Source of the DNA: Cryptomeria japonica | Lineage: Eukaryota; Streptophyta; Pinopsida; Cupressales; Cupressaceae | DNA: 25,000 nt | NCBI RefSeq assembly: GCF_030272615.1 | Contig: NW_026728920.1 | Location: 87,501-112,500, forward strand | Reading direction: 5' to 3' | Part shown: positions 1 to 8,336 of the stretch, in pieces | How positions within the stretch are numbered: position 1 is the stretch's first letter | How the letters are laid out: each line of letters starts with the position of its first letter | Position numbers and translations under genes: made by a program | The notes under the pieces: model-generated | What the model was told of the DNA's origin: nothing | Seen by the model: only the letters and a program-made list of their open reading frames with translations | Database searches by the model: none

Positions 1-290
1 GGCGCCATGGTGCGCACCTTTCGTGCGCTCCAAGGTGCGCACGAAGTCGGAGCTCGGTTTGCCCCGGGTGCGCACCTTGGTGGGCGCCATGGTGCACTCC
101 GAGGTGCCCAAGATTGGTGCGCACCAAGGAGCGCTCCGAAGTGCGCTCCAAGGTGCGCAGGTGCGCGCGAAGTCGAAAGTTGGGTTAATTGTCCGGTTTG
201 CCTCGGGTGCGCACCTTGCGTGCACCTTCGCCAGGGTGGGCGCCTTGGTGCGCACACCTTGGCTGGGCTGCGCACCCGGGCGCGCACACC

Positions 291-410
291 TTGGCACCCG
301 CGTTTCCTTCATTTTAAATTTTTTTTTTTTACAATCTCTCAAGTGGGAAATTCTATAATCTCAACTTTTTTTGCCTTTTCAGGAAACTTTTGAATGGAGC
401 GCATCATTGG
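291..410. repeat. AT-rich element, divergent form (unit A)
   Basis: Contains a long T run, GGGAAATTCTATAATC, and then TTTTTTTGCCTTTTCAGG leading to GCGCATCATTGG. It shares order and ends with the AT-rich elements at 2271 onward but lacks their TTCCGTTTT/AAAACGGAA hairpin. Confidence 0.7.
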
Positions 411-843
411 TGCGCTCCGAAGTGTGCTCCAAGGTGCGCACCTCTGGTGTGCTCCAAAGCTCTCTCCAGCTGCGTGCACCTGCCCCGGCCGCGCACCCGG
501 CCCCGCCCAGCTTCGCTCACCTGTCCCGGGCGTCTGGTGCGGAACCTTAGAGTAAGAAACATCACCGTGCACCTTGGCCAACGTGCGCGACTCGACCGAG
601 CGCGCACTGGCCGAGGTGCACACCGATTTCACCTGGGTGCGCGCGCAGCACCTCGGGCGCACCGGGGTGCGCGCACAACGCCCGGGTTGCACCGTGGCCT
701 GTGTGCTCGGGGCGCCTCGGGTGCGCGCTCGGTGTCGCCCCCGCGCGCGCGGTAGTGCGGGCAGCGCACCCCGGCCCGGCCCGGCCCCGACGAGAACGCA
801 AACGGGCAAAAGGTTTATTCAAATAGCATTGCGACGCCCGGCG
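411..843. other. 5S 3'-side flank, GC-rich spacer
   Basis: This is GC-rich, CpG-dense spacer between the AT-rich element and the 5S terminator. It is repeated at 6519-6951 and 12477-12909 with few changes. It contains alternating purine-pyrimidine stretches such as GTGCGCGCGCAG. The block TCGGGGCGCCTCGGGTGC at 707-724 recurs on the other side of the 5S gene (1281-1298). I see no gene; the open frames are CpG-rich and low in stops. Confidence 0.7.
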
Positions 844-856
844 AAAAACTAAGAAA
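844..856 (-). terminator. Pol III terminator of 5S copy 1
   Basis: Downstream of the 5S 3' end the minus strand reads TTTCTTAG followed by five T (848-844). Plant Pol III terminates at short T runs, so the T5 tract is the likely strong stop. The first run is broken by a C. Confidence 0.75.
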
Positions 857-974
857 GGGTGCAACACCGGGACTTCCCGGGAGGTCACCCATCCCAGTAC
901 TACTCCGGCCCAAGCGCGCTTAACTGCGGAGTTCTGATGGGATCCGGTGCACTAACGCTGGTATGATCGCACCC
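856..974 (-). rRNA. 5S: 5S ribosomal RNA, copy 1
   Basis: The minus strand reads a complete plant-type 5S rRNA of about 119 nt, starting GGGTGCGATCATACC at 974 and ending GTTGCACCCT near 856. The internal Pol III control elements are intact: A box AGTTAAGCGCGCTTG at 925-911 and C box with GGATGGGTGACC at about 894-883. The ends can pair as helix I (GGGTGC with GCACCC). The RNA is a structural component of the large ribosomal subunit. It is antiparallel to the plus-strand Pol I promoters in the same spacer. The exact 3' end could differ by 1-2 nt. It has no visible defect and is likely functional. Confidence 0.98.
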
Positions 975-1004
975 GTTATGAGCTTGTCGCAGTGTGTACT
1001 TAGC
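975..1004 (-). promoter_or_regulatory. 5S upstream promoter region, copy 1
   Basis: On the minus strand the -1 base is C, as in most plant 5S genes. A weak TATA-like TAAGTA lies at about -28 to -23 (1002-997), where plant 5S genes usually carry an AT-rich element. No clear GC pair sits at -12. The assignment rests on position and resemblance only. Confidence 0.5.
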
Positions 1005-1374
1005 AAACCGCGACCCACGTGCGAATCCACCCCGGCCACCCACCCCCGTCGAGGTGCACACCCTCCCTCGCGAAGTGCGCCCCGTTCGCCAAGTGTGAGC
1101 CCTGCCCGGGTGCGCGCACCTTGCTAGGGCGTCGGGTGTGCACCCGGCCCGGCCTACGTGCGTGCACCTGGACGGGGCGTCGTGTGCGTGCAGTGTCCCG
1201 TCTGCAACGCGGTGCCCACACACCACCTCGGGCGCAACGACCTGCGCTCACATGTGGGCCGAGTGCACCTTGGTGCATGTTCGGGGCGCCTCGGGTGCAC
1301 GCTCGATCTTGCCCCGGTGCACCAAGGCGCTCGGTTTGCCCCGGGTGCGCACTTGGTGCAAGGTGGGCACCCAA
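1005..1374. other. 5S 5'-side flank spacer
   Basis: This is GC-rich spacer upstream of the minus-strand 5S gene. It recurs at 7113-7481 (1 bp shorter) and 13071-13440. It carries a second copy of the TCGGGGCGCCTCGGGTGC block (1281-1298). No RNA gene or plausible protein gene is seen. Confidence 0.7.
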
Positions 1375-1725
1375 AATAGGGATCAAGCACCAAAACACAA
1401 GTTTCGGGATGCAAAATGGGACCCAAGGACCACAAATGCGTTCCAAGACCCATGATGGGTCCACGAGAACAAAAATGTGTTCCGAGACTTAATAAACAAA
1501 TATTGGGTTTTAGGAGAAGAAACATGCTCTGATGCCCAAAACGAGAATCGACCCCGAAAAGGCCACAGGCCAAAAGTGGGATGCGAGACAAAAAAAAATG
1601 GGACCCGAGGACCAAAATTGGGTTCCCAGGTCGAAGACAGGGCAACCGGACAAGAAACGACCTCTAAGGCTCGAAATGAGTCCCGACGACTAAAACTTGA
1701 CAAGAAGCACCCATCAGGCACCCAA
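1375..1725. repeat. AT-richer degenerate ~20 bp minisatellite
   Basis: A-rich region of imperfect tandem units of about 20 bp of the form CAAAATGGGACCCAAGGAC, including CAAAAATGTGTTCCGAGAC and CAAAATTGGGTTCCCAGGTC variants. It contrasts sharply in base composition with the GC-rich flanks. The collinear copies lie at 7482-7832 and 13441-13791. Strong divergence between units suggests an old array that is no longer homogenised internally, although whole macro-repeats are. Confidence 0.65.
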
Positions 1726-1734
1726 CTCGACACC

Positions 1735-2229
1735 CATGGGATGCCGACCCACCCGGGCTTCCACCTAGCACACCTTGGCACCCACCCACCCTCGCACCCA
1801 ACCTCGCACCCAACTTAGCACCTTTGAACCCACATTGGCACTCACCCTGACCCTGGCACCTTGGAACCCACATTGGCACTCACCTTGACCCTGGCACCCA
1901 CCTTTGCACTCACCTTGGGACCCACCCTGGCTCCCACCTCGGCACCCACCCAGACACCCACCTTGGTTCCTTGGCACCCACCTTGGATCCTTGGCACCCA
2001 CCCCGACACCCACCTTGGCACGCAACTTGGCTACTTGCCACCCACCTTGGCTCCTTGACGCCCACCCCGACAACCACCCCGTGACCTACCCTGGCTAGGG
2101 TTGGTGCACACCCACCCTGGTGCCCACCTTGGCACCCACCCCATGACCCACCTTGGCACGCACCTTAGTACCCACCCCGTTACCCACCCTAGGACCCACC
2201 CCGTGACCCACCTTGGCCAGGGTGGGTGC
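1735..2229. repeat. C-rich minisatellite CACCCACCYTGG, unit A
   Basis: Degenerate tandem repeats built on CACCCACCTTGGCAC with a spacing of roughly 12-20 bp. The plus strand is extremely C-rich and G-poor. The minus strand therefore holds G-run clusters; GGG/GGGG runs with 1-5 nt loops occur at 2202-2171. Confidence 0.85.
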
Positions 2230-2270
2230 CTTGGTGCGCACAACTTGCCTGGGCTGCACACCAGGGCGGG

Positions 2271-2388
2271 CTCAAGATGGCACCCGCGTTCCGTTTTTTT
2301 CACTATCTTTCAAAACGGAAATTTTAAAATCTCGTTTTTTTTTTTTTTTTGCCTTTTCTGGAAATTAGTGAAGGCAGCGCATCAAAGG
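2271..2388. repeat. AT-rich hairpin element 1 (unit A)
   Basis: Runs from CTCAAGATGGCACCCGCG to GCGCATCAAAGG. It contains a perfect 9-bp inverted repeat TTCCGTTTT (2289-2297) and AAAACGGAA (2312-2320) with a 14-nt loop, then a long T run. A second short inverted pair, TGCCTT and AAGGCA, brackets TTCTGGAAATTAGTG. Confidence 0.85.
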
Positions 2389-2791
2389 TGCGCAATGCTG
2401 GTGCGAACCCGGGAGCGCTCCGATGTGTGCTCCAAGGTGCGGCGTGCACGAAGTCCGAGCCCGGCTTGCCCCGGGTGCGCACCTCGCGTGCACCTTCGCC
2501 GGGGTGAGCACCTTGGCTGGGTTGCGCGCCCTGGTGCGCACCAAGGAGCGCTCTGAAGTGTGCTCCAAGGTGCGGCGTGCACGAAGTCGGAGCTCGGTTT
2601 GCCCCGGGTGTGCACCTCGGGTGCGCACCTCGCGTGCACCTTCGCTGCGGTGGGCACCTTGGCTGGGTTGCGCGCCTTGGTGGGCACCATGCAGTGCACG
2701 AAGTCGGAGCCCGGTTTGCCCCGGGCGCGCACCTCCGCCAGGGTGGGCACCTTGGTGCGCACAACTTGCCTGGGCTGCGCACCAGGAAGGG

Positions 2792-2902
2792 CTCAAGATG
2801 GCACCCGCGTTCCGTTTTTTTCACTATCTTTCAGAACGGAAATTTTAAAATATCGTTTTTTTTTGCCTTTTCTGGAAATTAGTGAAGGCAGCGCATCAAA
2901 GG
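2792..2902. repeat. AT-rich hairpin element 2 (unit A)
   Basis: Same element. The right arm reads AGAACGGAA instead of AAAACGGAA, which converts one pair to a possible G-U pair on the plus strand, so the stem survives as RNA. Confidence 0.85.
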
Positions 2903-3146
2903 TGCGCAACGCTGGTGCGAACCTGGGAGCGCTCCGATGTGTGCTCCAAGGTGCGGCGTGCACGAAGTCGGAGCCCGGTTTGCCCCGGGTGCGCCCTGGT
3001 GGGCACCATGGTGCGCACCAAGGAGCGCTCCGAAGTGTGCTCCAAGGTGCGGCCTGCACGAAGTCGGAGCCCGGTTTGCCCCGGGTGTGCACCGCGGGTG
3101 GGCACCTTGGTGCGCATGCCTTGCCTGGGCTGCGCACCAGGGCGGG

Positions 3147-3257
3147 CTCAAGATGGCACCCGCGTTCCGTTTTTTTCACTATCTTTCAAAACGGAAATTT
3201 TAAAATCTCATTTTTTTTTGCCTTTTCTGGAAATTAGTGAAGGCAGCGCATCAAAGG
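3147..3257. repeat. AT-rich hairpin element 3 (unit A)
   Basis: Same element with the perfect 9-bp arms and a shorter T run. Confidence 0.85.
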
Positions 3258-3615
3258 TGCGCACCTCGCTGCCCACCACGGTGCGCAACGCCGGTGGGCA
3301 CCCGGGAGTGCTTCGAAGTGTGCTCCAAGGTGCTGCGTGCACGTTGTCGGAGCCCGGTTTGCCCCGGGTGCGCACCTCGCGTGCACCTTCGTCGGGGTGG
3401 GCACCTTGGCTGGGTTTGCCCCGGCTGCGCTCCGAAGCGGGGTTATTGGAGCGCCGCCTCTTTTTTTGTCGGAGCGTTTGGTGGGGTTTCTCGCATTGGC
3501 TCTTCCCAGGCCCGGTTGCCACCCTGGCGCGCACGAAGTCGGAAGTAGGGTTAATTGCCCGGGTGCGCACCTTTGCCAGGGTGGGCACCTTACCTGGGCT
3601 GTGCACCAGGGCGGG

Positions 3616-3727
3616 CTCAAGATGGCACCCGCGTTCCGTTTTTTTCACTATCTTTCAAAACGGAAATTTTAAAATCTCCTCTTTTTTTTGCCTTTTCTGG
3701 AAATTAGTGAAGGCAGCGCATCAAAGG
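3616..3727. repeat. AT-rich hairpin element 4 (unit A)
   Basis: Same element with perfect arms and a CTCCTC variant before the T run. Confidence 0.85.
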
Positions 3728-4110
3728 TGCGCACCTCGCTGCCCACCTTGGTGTGCTCTGAGGTGCGCACCCGGGAGCGCTACGAAGTGTGCTCCAAGGT
3801 GCGGCGTGCACGTTGTCGGAGCCCGGTTTGCCCCGGGTGCGCACCTCGCCTGCACCTTGGCCGGGGTGGGCACCCTGGCTGGGTTTGCCCAGGGTGCGCT
3901 CCGAAGCGGGGTTACTGGAGCGCCCCCTCTTTTTTTGTCAGAGCGTTTGGTGGGGTTTCTCGCATTGGCTCTTCCCAGGCCCGGTTGTTGGGTGCGCTCC
4001 CACCCTGGCGCGCGCGAAGTTGGAAGTTGGGTTAATTGCCCGGGCGCGCACCTTCGCCAGGGTGGGCACCTTGGTGCGCACACCTTGGCTGGGCTGCGCA
4101 CCAGGGCGGG

Positions 4111-4221
4111 CTCAAGATGGCACCAGCATTCCCTTTTTCTCACTATCTTTCAAAACGGAAATTTTAAAATCTCGTTTTCTTTTGCCTTTTATGGAAATTA
4201 GTGAAGGCATCGCATCAAAGG
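4111..4221. repeat. AT-rich hairpin element 5 (unit A)
   Basis: Same element with a damaged left arm (TTCCCTTTT) and a T run broken by C; GCATCGCATC replaces GCAGCGCATC at its end. Confidence 0.8.
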
Positions 4222-5720
4222 TGCGCACCTCGCTGCCCACCTTGGTGTGCTCCGAGGTGCCCACCACGGTGCGCTCCGAGGTGCCCACCACGGTGCGCAA
4301 CGCCGGTGCGAACCCGGGAGCGCCCCGATGTGTGCTCCAAGGTGCGGCGTGCACGAAGCCGGACCCCGGTTTGCCCCGGGTGCGCACCTCGCGTGCACCT
4401 TGGTGCGCACACCTTGGCTGGGTTGCGCGGCCTGGTGGGCACCATGGTGCGCACCAAGGAGCGCTCCGAAGTGTGCTCCAAGGTGCGGCGTGCACGAAGT
4501 CCTAGCCCGGTTTGCCCCGGGTGCGCACCTTCGCCGCGGTGGGCACCATGGCGTGCACGAAGTCGGAGCCCGGTTTGCCCCGGGTGCGCACCTCGCGTGC
4601 ACCTTCGCCGGGGTGGGCACCTCGGCTGGGTTGCGCGCCCTGGTGCGCACCAAGGAGCGCTCCGAAGTGTGCTCCAAGGTGCGGCGTGCACGAAGTCGGA
4701 GCCCGGTTTGCCCCGGGTGCGCACCTTCGCCGCGGTGGGCACCCTGGTGCGCACCATGGCGTGCACGAAGTCGGAGCCCGGTTTGCCCCGGGTGCGCACC
4801 TCGCGTGCACCTTCGGCGGGGTTGCGCGCCCTGGTGCGCACCAAGGAGCGCTCCGAAGTGTGCTCCAAGGTGCGGCGTGCACGAAGTCGGAGCCCGGTTT
4901 GCCCCGGGTGCGCACCTCGCGTGCACCTTCGGCGGGGTTGCGCGCCCTGGTGGGCACCATGGTGCGCACCAAGGAGCGCTCCGAAGTGTGCTCCAAGGTG
5001 CGGCGTGCACGAAGTCGGAGCCCGGTTTGCCCCGGGTGCGCACCTCGCGTGCACCTTCGCCGCGGTGGGCACCATGGCGTGCACGAAGTCGGAGCCCGGT
5101 TTGCCCCGGGTGCGCACCTCGCGTGCACCTTCGCCGCGGTGGGCACCATGGCGTGCACGAAGTCGGAGCCCGGTTTGCCCCGGGTGCGCACCTCGCGTGC
5201 ACCTTCGCTGGGGTGGGCACCTCGGCTGGGTTGCGCGCCCTGGTGCGCACCAAGGAGCGCTCCGAAGTGTGCTCCAAGGTGCGGCGTGCACGAAGTCGGA
5301 GCCCGGTTTGCCCCGGGTGCGCACCTCGCGTGCACCTTCGCCGCGGTGGGCACCATGGCGTGCACGAAGTCGGAGCCCGGTTTGCCCCGGGTGCGCACCC
5401 CGCGTGCACCTTCGCCGGGGTGGGCACCTCGGCTGGGTTGCGCGCCCTGGTGCGCACCAAGGAGCGCTCCGAAGTGTGCTCCAAGGTGCGGCGTGCACGA
5501 AGTCGGAGCCCGGTTTACCCCGGGTGCGCACCTCGCGTGCACCTTCGCCGCGGTGGGCACCTTGGCTGGGTTGGGCACCATTGAGCGCTCCGAAGTGTGC
5601 TCCAAGGTGCGCACCATGGCCCTCCAAGGTGCGCAGCATGGCGTGCACGAAGTCGGAGCCCGGTTTGCCCCGGGTGCGCACCTCGCGTGCACCTTCGCCA
5701 GGGTGGGCACCTCGGTGCGC

Positions 5721-5779
5721 ACACCTTCTCAATGTTTTCTTGCCTTTTCTGGAAATTGGTGAAGGCAGCGCATCAAAGG
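5721..5779. repeat. AT-rich element, truncated (unit A)
   Basis: Keeps only the right half (TTGCCTTTTCTGGAAATTGG to GCGCATCAAAGG). The hairpin half is missing. Confidence 0.75.
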
Positions 5780-6398
5780 TGCGCACCTCGGTGTGCTCCG
5801 AGGTGCGAACCCGAGAGCGCTCCGAGGTGCCCACGAAGTCGAAAGTCGGGTTAATTGCATTGTTTTCCCCGGGTGCGCTCCGAGGTGCGCAACATCGGTG
5901 CGCACCAAGGAGGGCTCCGAAGTGTGCTCCAAGGTGCGCACGATTCGGAGCTCGGTTTGCCCGGGGTGCGCACACCTTGGCTGGGTTGCGCACCCTTTGT
6001 GCGCTCCAAGGTGCGCACGAAGTCGGAGCTCGGTTTGCCCCGGGTGCGCACCTTCGCCAGGGTGCGCACCTTGATGCGCACGCCTTGGCTGGGCTGCGCA
6101 CCTTGGTGGGCGCCATGGTGCGCACCTTTCGTGCGCTCCAAGGTGCGCACGAAGTCGGAGCTCGGTTTGCCCCGGGTGCGCACCTTGGTGGGCGCCATGG
6201 TGCACTCCGAGGTGCCCAAGATTGGTGCGCACCAAGGAGCGCTCCGAAGTGCGCTCCAAGGTGCGCAGGTGCGCGCGAAGTCGAAAGTTGGGTTAATTGT
6301 CCGGTTTGCCTCGGGTGCGCACCTTGCGTGCACCTTCGCCAGGGTGGGCGCCTTGGTGCGCACACCTTGGCTGGGCTGCGCACCCGGGCGCGCACACC

Positions 6399-6518
6399 TT
6401 GGCACCCGCGTTTCCTTCATTTTAAATTTTTTTTTTTTACAATCTCTCAAGTGGGAAATTCTATAATCTCAACTTTTTTTGCCTTTTCAGGAAACTTTTG
6501 AATGGAGCGCATCATTGG
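6399..6518. repeat. AT-rich element, divergent form (unit B)
   Basis: Same as 291-410, located between the GC-rich field and the 5S flank. Confidence 0.7.
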
Positions 6519-6951
6519 TGCGCTCCGAAGTGTGCTCCAAGGTGCGCACCTCTGGTGTGCTCCAAAGCTCTCTCCAGCTGCGTGCACCTGCCCCGGCCGC
6601 GCACCCGGCCCCGCCCAGCTTCGCTCACCTGTCCCGGGCGTCTGGTGCGGAACCTTAGAGTAAGAAACATCACCGTGCACCTTGGCCAACGTGCGCGACT
6701 CGACCGAGCGCGCACTAGCCGAGGTGCACACCGATTTCACCTGGGTGCGCGCGCAGCACCTCGGGCGCACCGGGGTGCGCGCACAACGCCCGGGTTGCAC
6801 CGTGGCCTGTGTGCTCGGGGCGCCTCGGGTGCACGCTCGGTGTCGCCCCCGCGCGCGCGGTAGTGCGGGCAGCGCACCCCGGCCCGGCCCGGCCCCGACG
6901 AGAACGCAAACGGGCAAAAGGTTTATTCAAATAGCATTGCGACGCCCGGCG

Positions 6952-6964
6952 AAAAACTAAAAAA
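6952..6964 (-). terminator. Pol III terminator of 5S copy 2
   Basis: The minus strand has six consecutive T immediately after ACCC (6964-6959) and then a second run of five T (6956-6952). The first run is stronger than in copies 1 and 3. Confidence 0.8.
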
Positions 6965-7082
6965 GGGTGCAACACCGGGACTTCCCGGGAGGTCACCCAT
7001 CCCAGTACTACTCCGGCCCAAGCGCGCTTAACTGCGGAGTTCTGATGGGATCCGGTGCACTAACGCTGGTATGATCGCACCC
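6964..7082 (-). rRNA. 5S: 5S ribosomal RNA, copy 2
   Basis: This copy matches copy 1 throughout the coding region, with A box at 7033-7019 and an intact C box. The 5' end is at 7082, preceded by C at -1 as is usual for plant 5S genes. The only nearby difference is just beyond the 3' end, where a G-to-A change on the plus strand (6961) makes an uninterrupted run of six T on the transcribed strand. It appears functional by sequence. Confidence 0.98.
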
Positions 7083-7112
7083 GTTATGAGCTTGTCGCAG
7101 TGTGTACTTAGC
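7083..7112 (-). promoter_or_regulatory. 5S upstream promoter region, copy 2
   Basis: Identical to the copy 1 upstream block, with TAAGTA near 7110-7105 and C at -1. Confidence 0.5.
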
Positions 7113-7841
7113 AAACCGCGACCCACGTGCGAATCCACCCCGGCCACCCACCCCCGTCGAGGTGCACACCCTCCCTCGCGAAGTGCGCCCCGTTCGCCAA
7201 GTGTGAGCCCTGCCCGGGTGCGCGCACCTTGCTAGGGCGTCGGGTGTGCACCGGCCCGGCCTACGTGCGTGCACCTGGACGGGGCGTCGTGTGCGTGCAG
7301 TGTCCCGTCTGCAACGCGGTGCCCACACACCACCTCGGGCGCAACGACCTGCGCTCACATGTGGGCCGAGTGCACCTTGGTGCATGTTCGGGGCGCCTCG
7401 GGTGCACGCTCGATCTTGCCCCGGTGCACCAAGGCGCTCGGTTTGCCCCGGGTGCGCACTTGGTGCAAGGTGGGCACCCAAAATAGGGATCAAGCACCAA
7501 AACACAAGTTTCGGGATGCAAAATGGGACCCAAGGACCACAAATGCGTTCCAAGACCCATGATGGGTCCACGAGAACAAAAATGTGTTCCGAGACTTAAT
7601 AAACAAATATTGGGTTTTAGGAGAAGAAACATGCTCTGATGCCCAAAACGAGAATCGACCCCGAAAAGGCCACAGGCCAAAAGTGGGATGCGAGACAAAA
7701 AAAAATGGGACCCGAGGACCAAAATTGGGTTCCCAGGTCGAAGACAGGGCAACCGGACAAGAAACGACCTCTAAGGCTCGAAATGAGTCCCGACGACTAA
7801 AACTTGACAAGAAGCACCCATCAGGCACCCAACTCGACACC

Positions 7842-8336
7842 CATGGGATGCCGACCCACCCGGGCTTCCACCTAGCACACCTTGGCACCCACCCACCCTC
7901 GCACCCAACCTCGCACCCAACTTAGCACCTTTGAACCCACATTGGCACTCACCCTGACCCTGGCACCTTGGAACCCACATTGGCACTCACCTTGACCCTG
8001 GCACCCACCTTTGCACTCACCTTGGGACCCACCCTGGCTCCCACCTCGGCACCCACCCAGACACCCACCTTGGTTCCTTGGCACCCACCTTGGATCCTTG
8101 GCACCCACCCCGACACCCACCTTGGCACGCAACTTGGCTACTTGCCACCCACCTTGGCTCCTTGACGCCCACCCCGACAACCACCCCGTGACCTACCCTG
8201 GCTAGGGTTGGTGCACACCCACCCTGGTGCCCACCTTGGCACCCACCCCATGACCCACCTTGGCACGCACCTTAGTACCCACCCCGTTACCCACCCTAGG
8301 ACCCACCCCGTGACCCACCTTGGCCAGGGTGGGTGC
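7842..8336. repeat. C-rich minisatellite CACCCACCYTGG, unit B
   Basis: Collinear copy of the unit A minisatellite, leading into the GC-rich module field at 8337. Confidence 0.85.

Larger units (their letters stand above)
1..6108. repeat. 5S-bearing IGS macro-repeat, unit A (6108 bp)
   Basis: First of three tandem units; position 1 realigns with 6109 and 12067. The unit holds one minus-strand 5S gene, an AT-richer ~20 bp degenerate minisatellite (1375-1725), a C-rich minisatellite (1735-2229) and a GC-rich palindromic module field (2230-6108, continuing at 1-290 of the cycle) with AT-rich hairpin elements. By eye it is nearly identical to unit B apart from scattered substitutions, a 1-bp indel near 1143 and two module-sized length differences (75 and 74 bp). 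The unit start is arbitrary because the window opens inside the array. Such homogeneity is typical of concerted evolution in rDNA. No protein is encoded. Confidence 0.95.
2230..6108. repeat. GC-rich palindromic module field, unit A
   Basis: Dense mosaic of short modules built around the perfect palindromes GGTGCGCACC and GGAGCGCTCC, the recurring block CACGAAGTCGGAGCCCGG and CCCCGGGTGCGCACC. A ~74-75 bp module (GCGTGCACGAAGTC through GGTGGGCACCATG) is tandemly reused between 4440 and 5570. A ~130 bp segment with a CTCTTTTTTTGTC core appears twice (about 3426-3560 and 3894-4040). AT-rich elements interrupt the field. All six frames stay open for long stretches because stop codons are rare, not because of coding. 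Confidence 0.9.

Noticed and set aside
340-395. Polypyrimidine tract followed by CAGG that resembles a 3' splice site
   Set aside because: There is no matching 5' splice site or exon coding sequence. The tract is part of the repeated AT-rich element, whose other copies read TTTTCTGG instead.
856-1374. Possible Cassandra-type retrotransposon (a TRIM element carrying 5S in its LTR)
   Set aside because: No paired terminal repeats, primer-binding site or polypurine tract is visible around the 5S genes. The 5S sequence is complete, with its own terminator, and lies inside a 6-kb macro-repeat.
2882-4201. 439-codon open frame spanning AT-rich elements
   Set aside because: It is composed of the same repeat modules, with phenylalanine/lysine runs coming from T-runs. 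It has no conserved domain and is duplicated only because the macro-repeat is.
4201-6501. 766-codon plus-strand and 726-codon minus-strand open frames in the GC-rich field (and 701/682-codon versions in unit B)
   Set aside because: They overlap each other on opposite strands and in several frames. Their translations are the same few modules read in shifting frames, and module lengths (74, 75 bp) are not multiples of three. No protein domain is recognisable. Low stop density from GC-rich repeats explains them.
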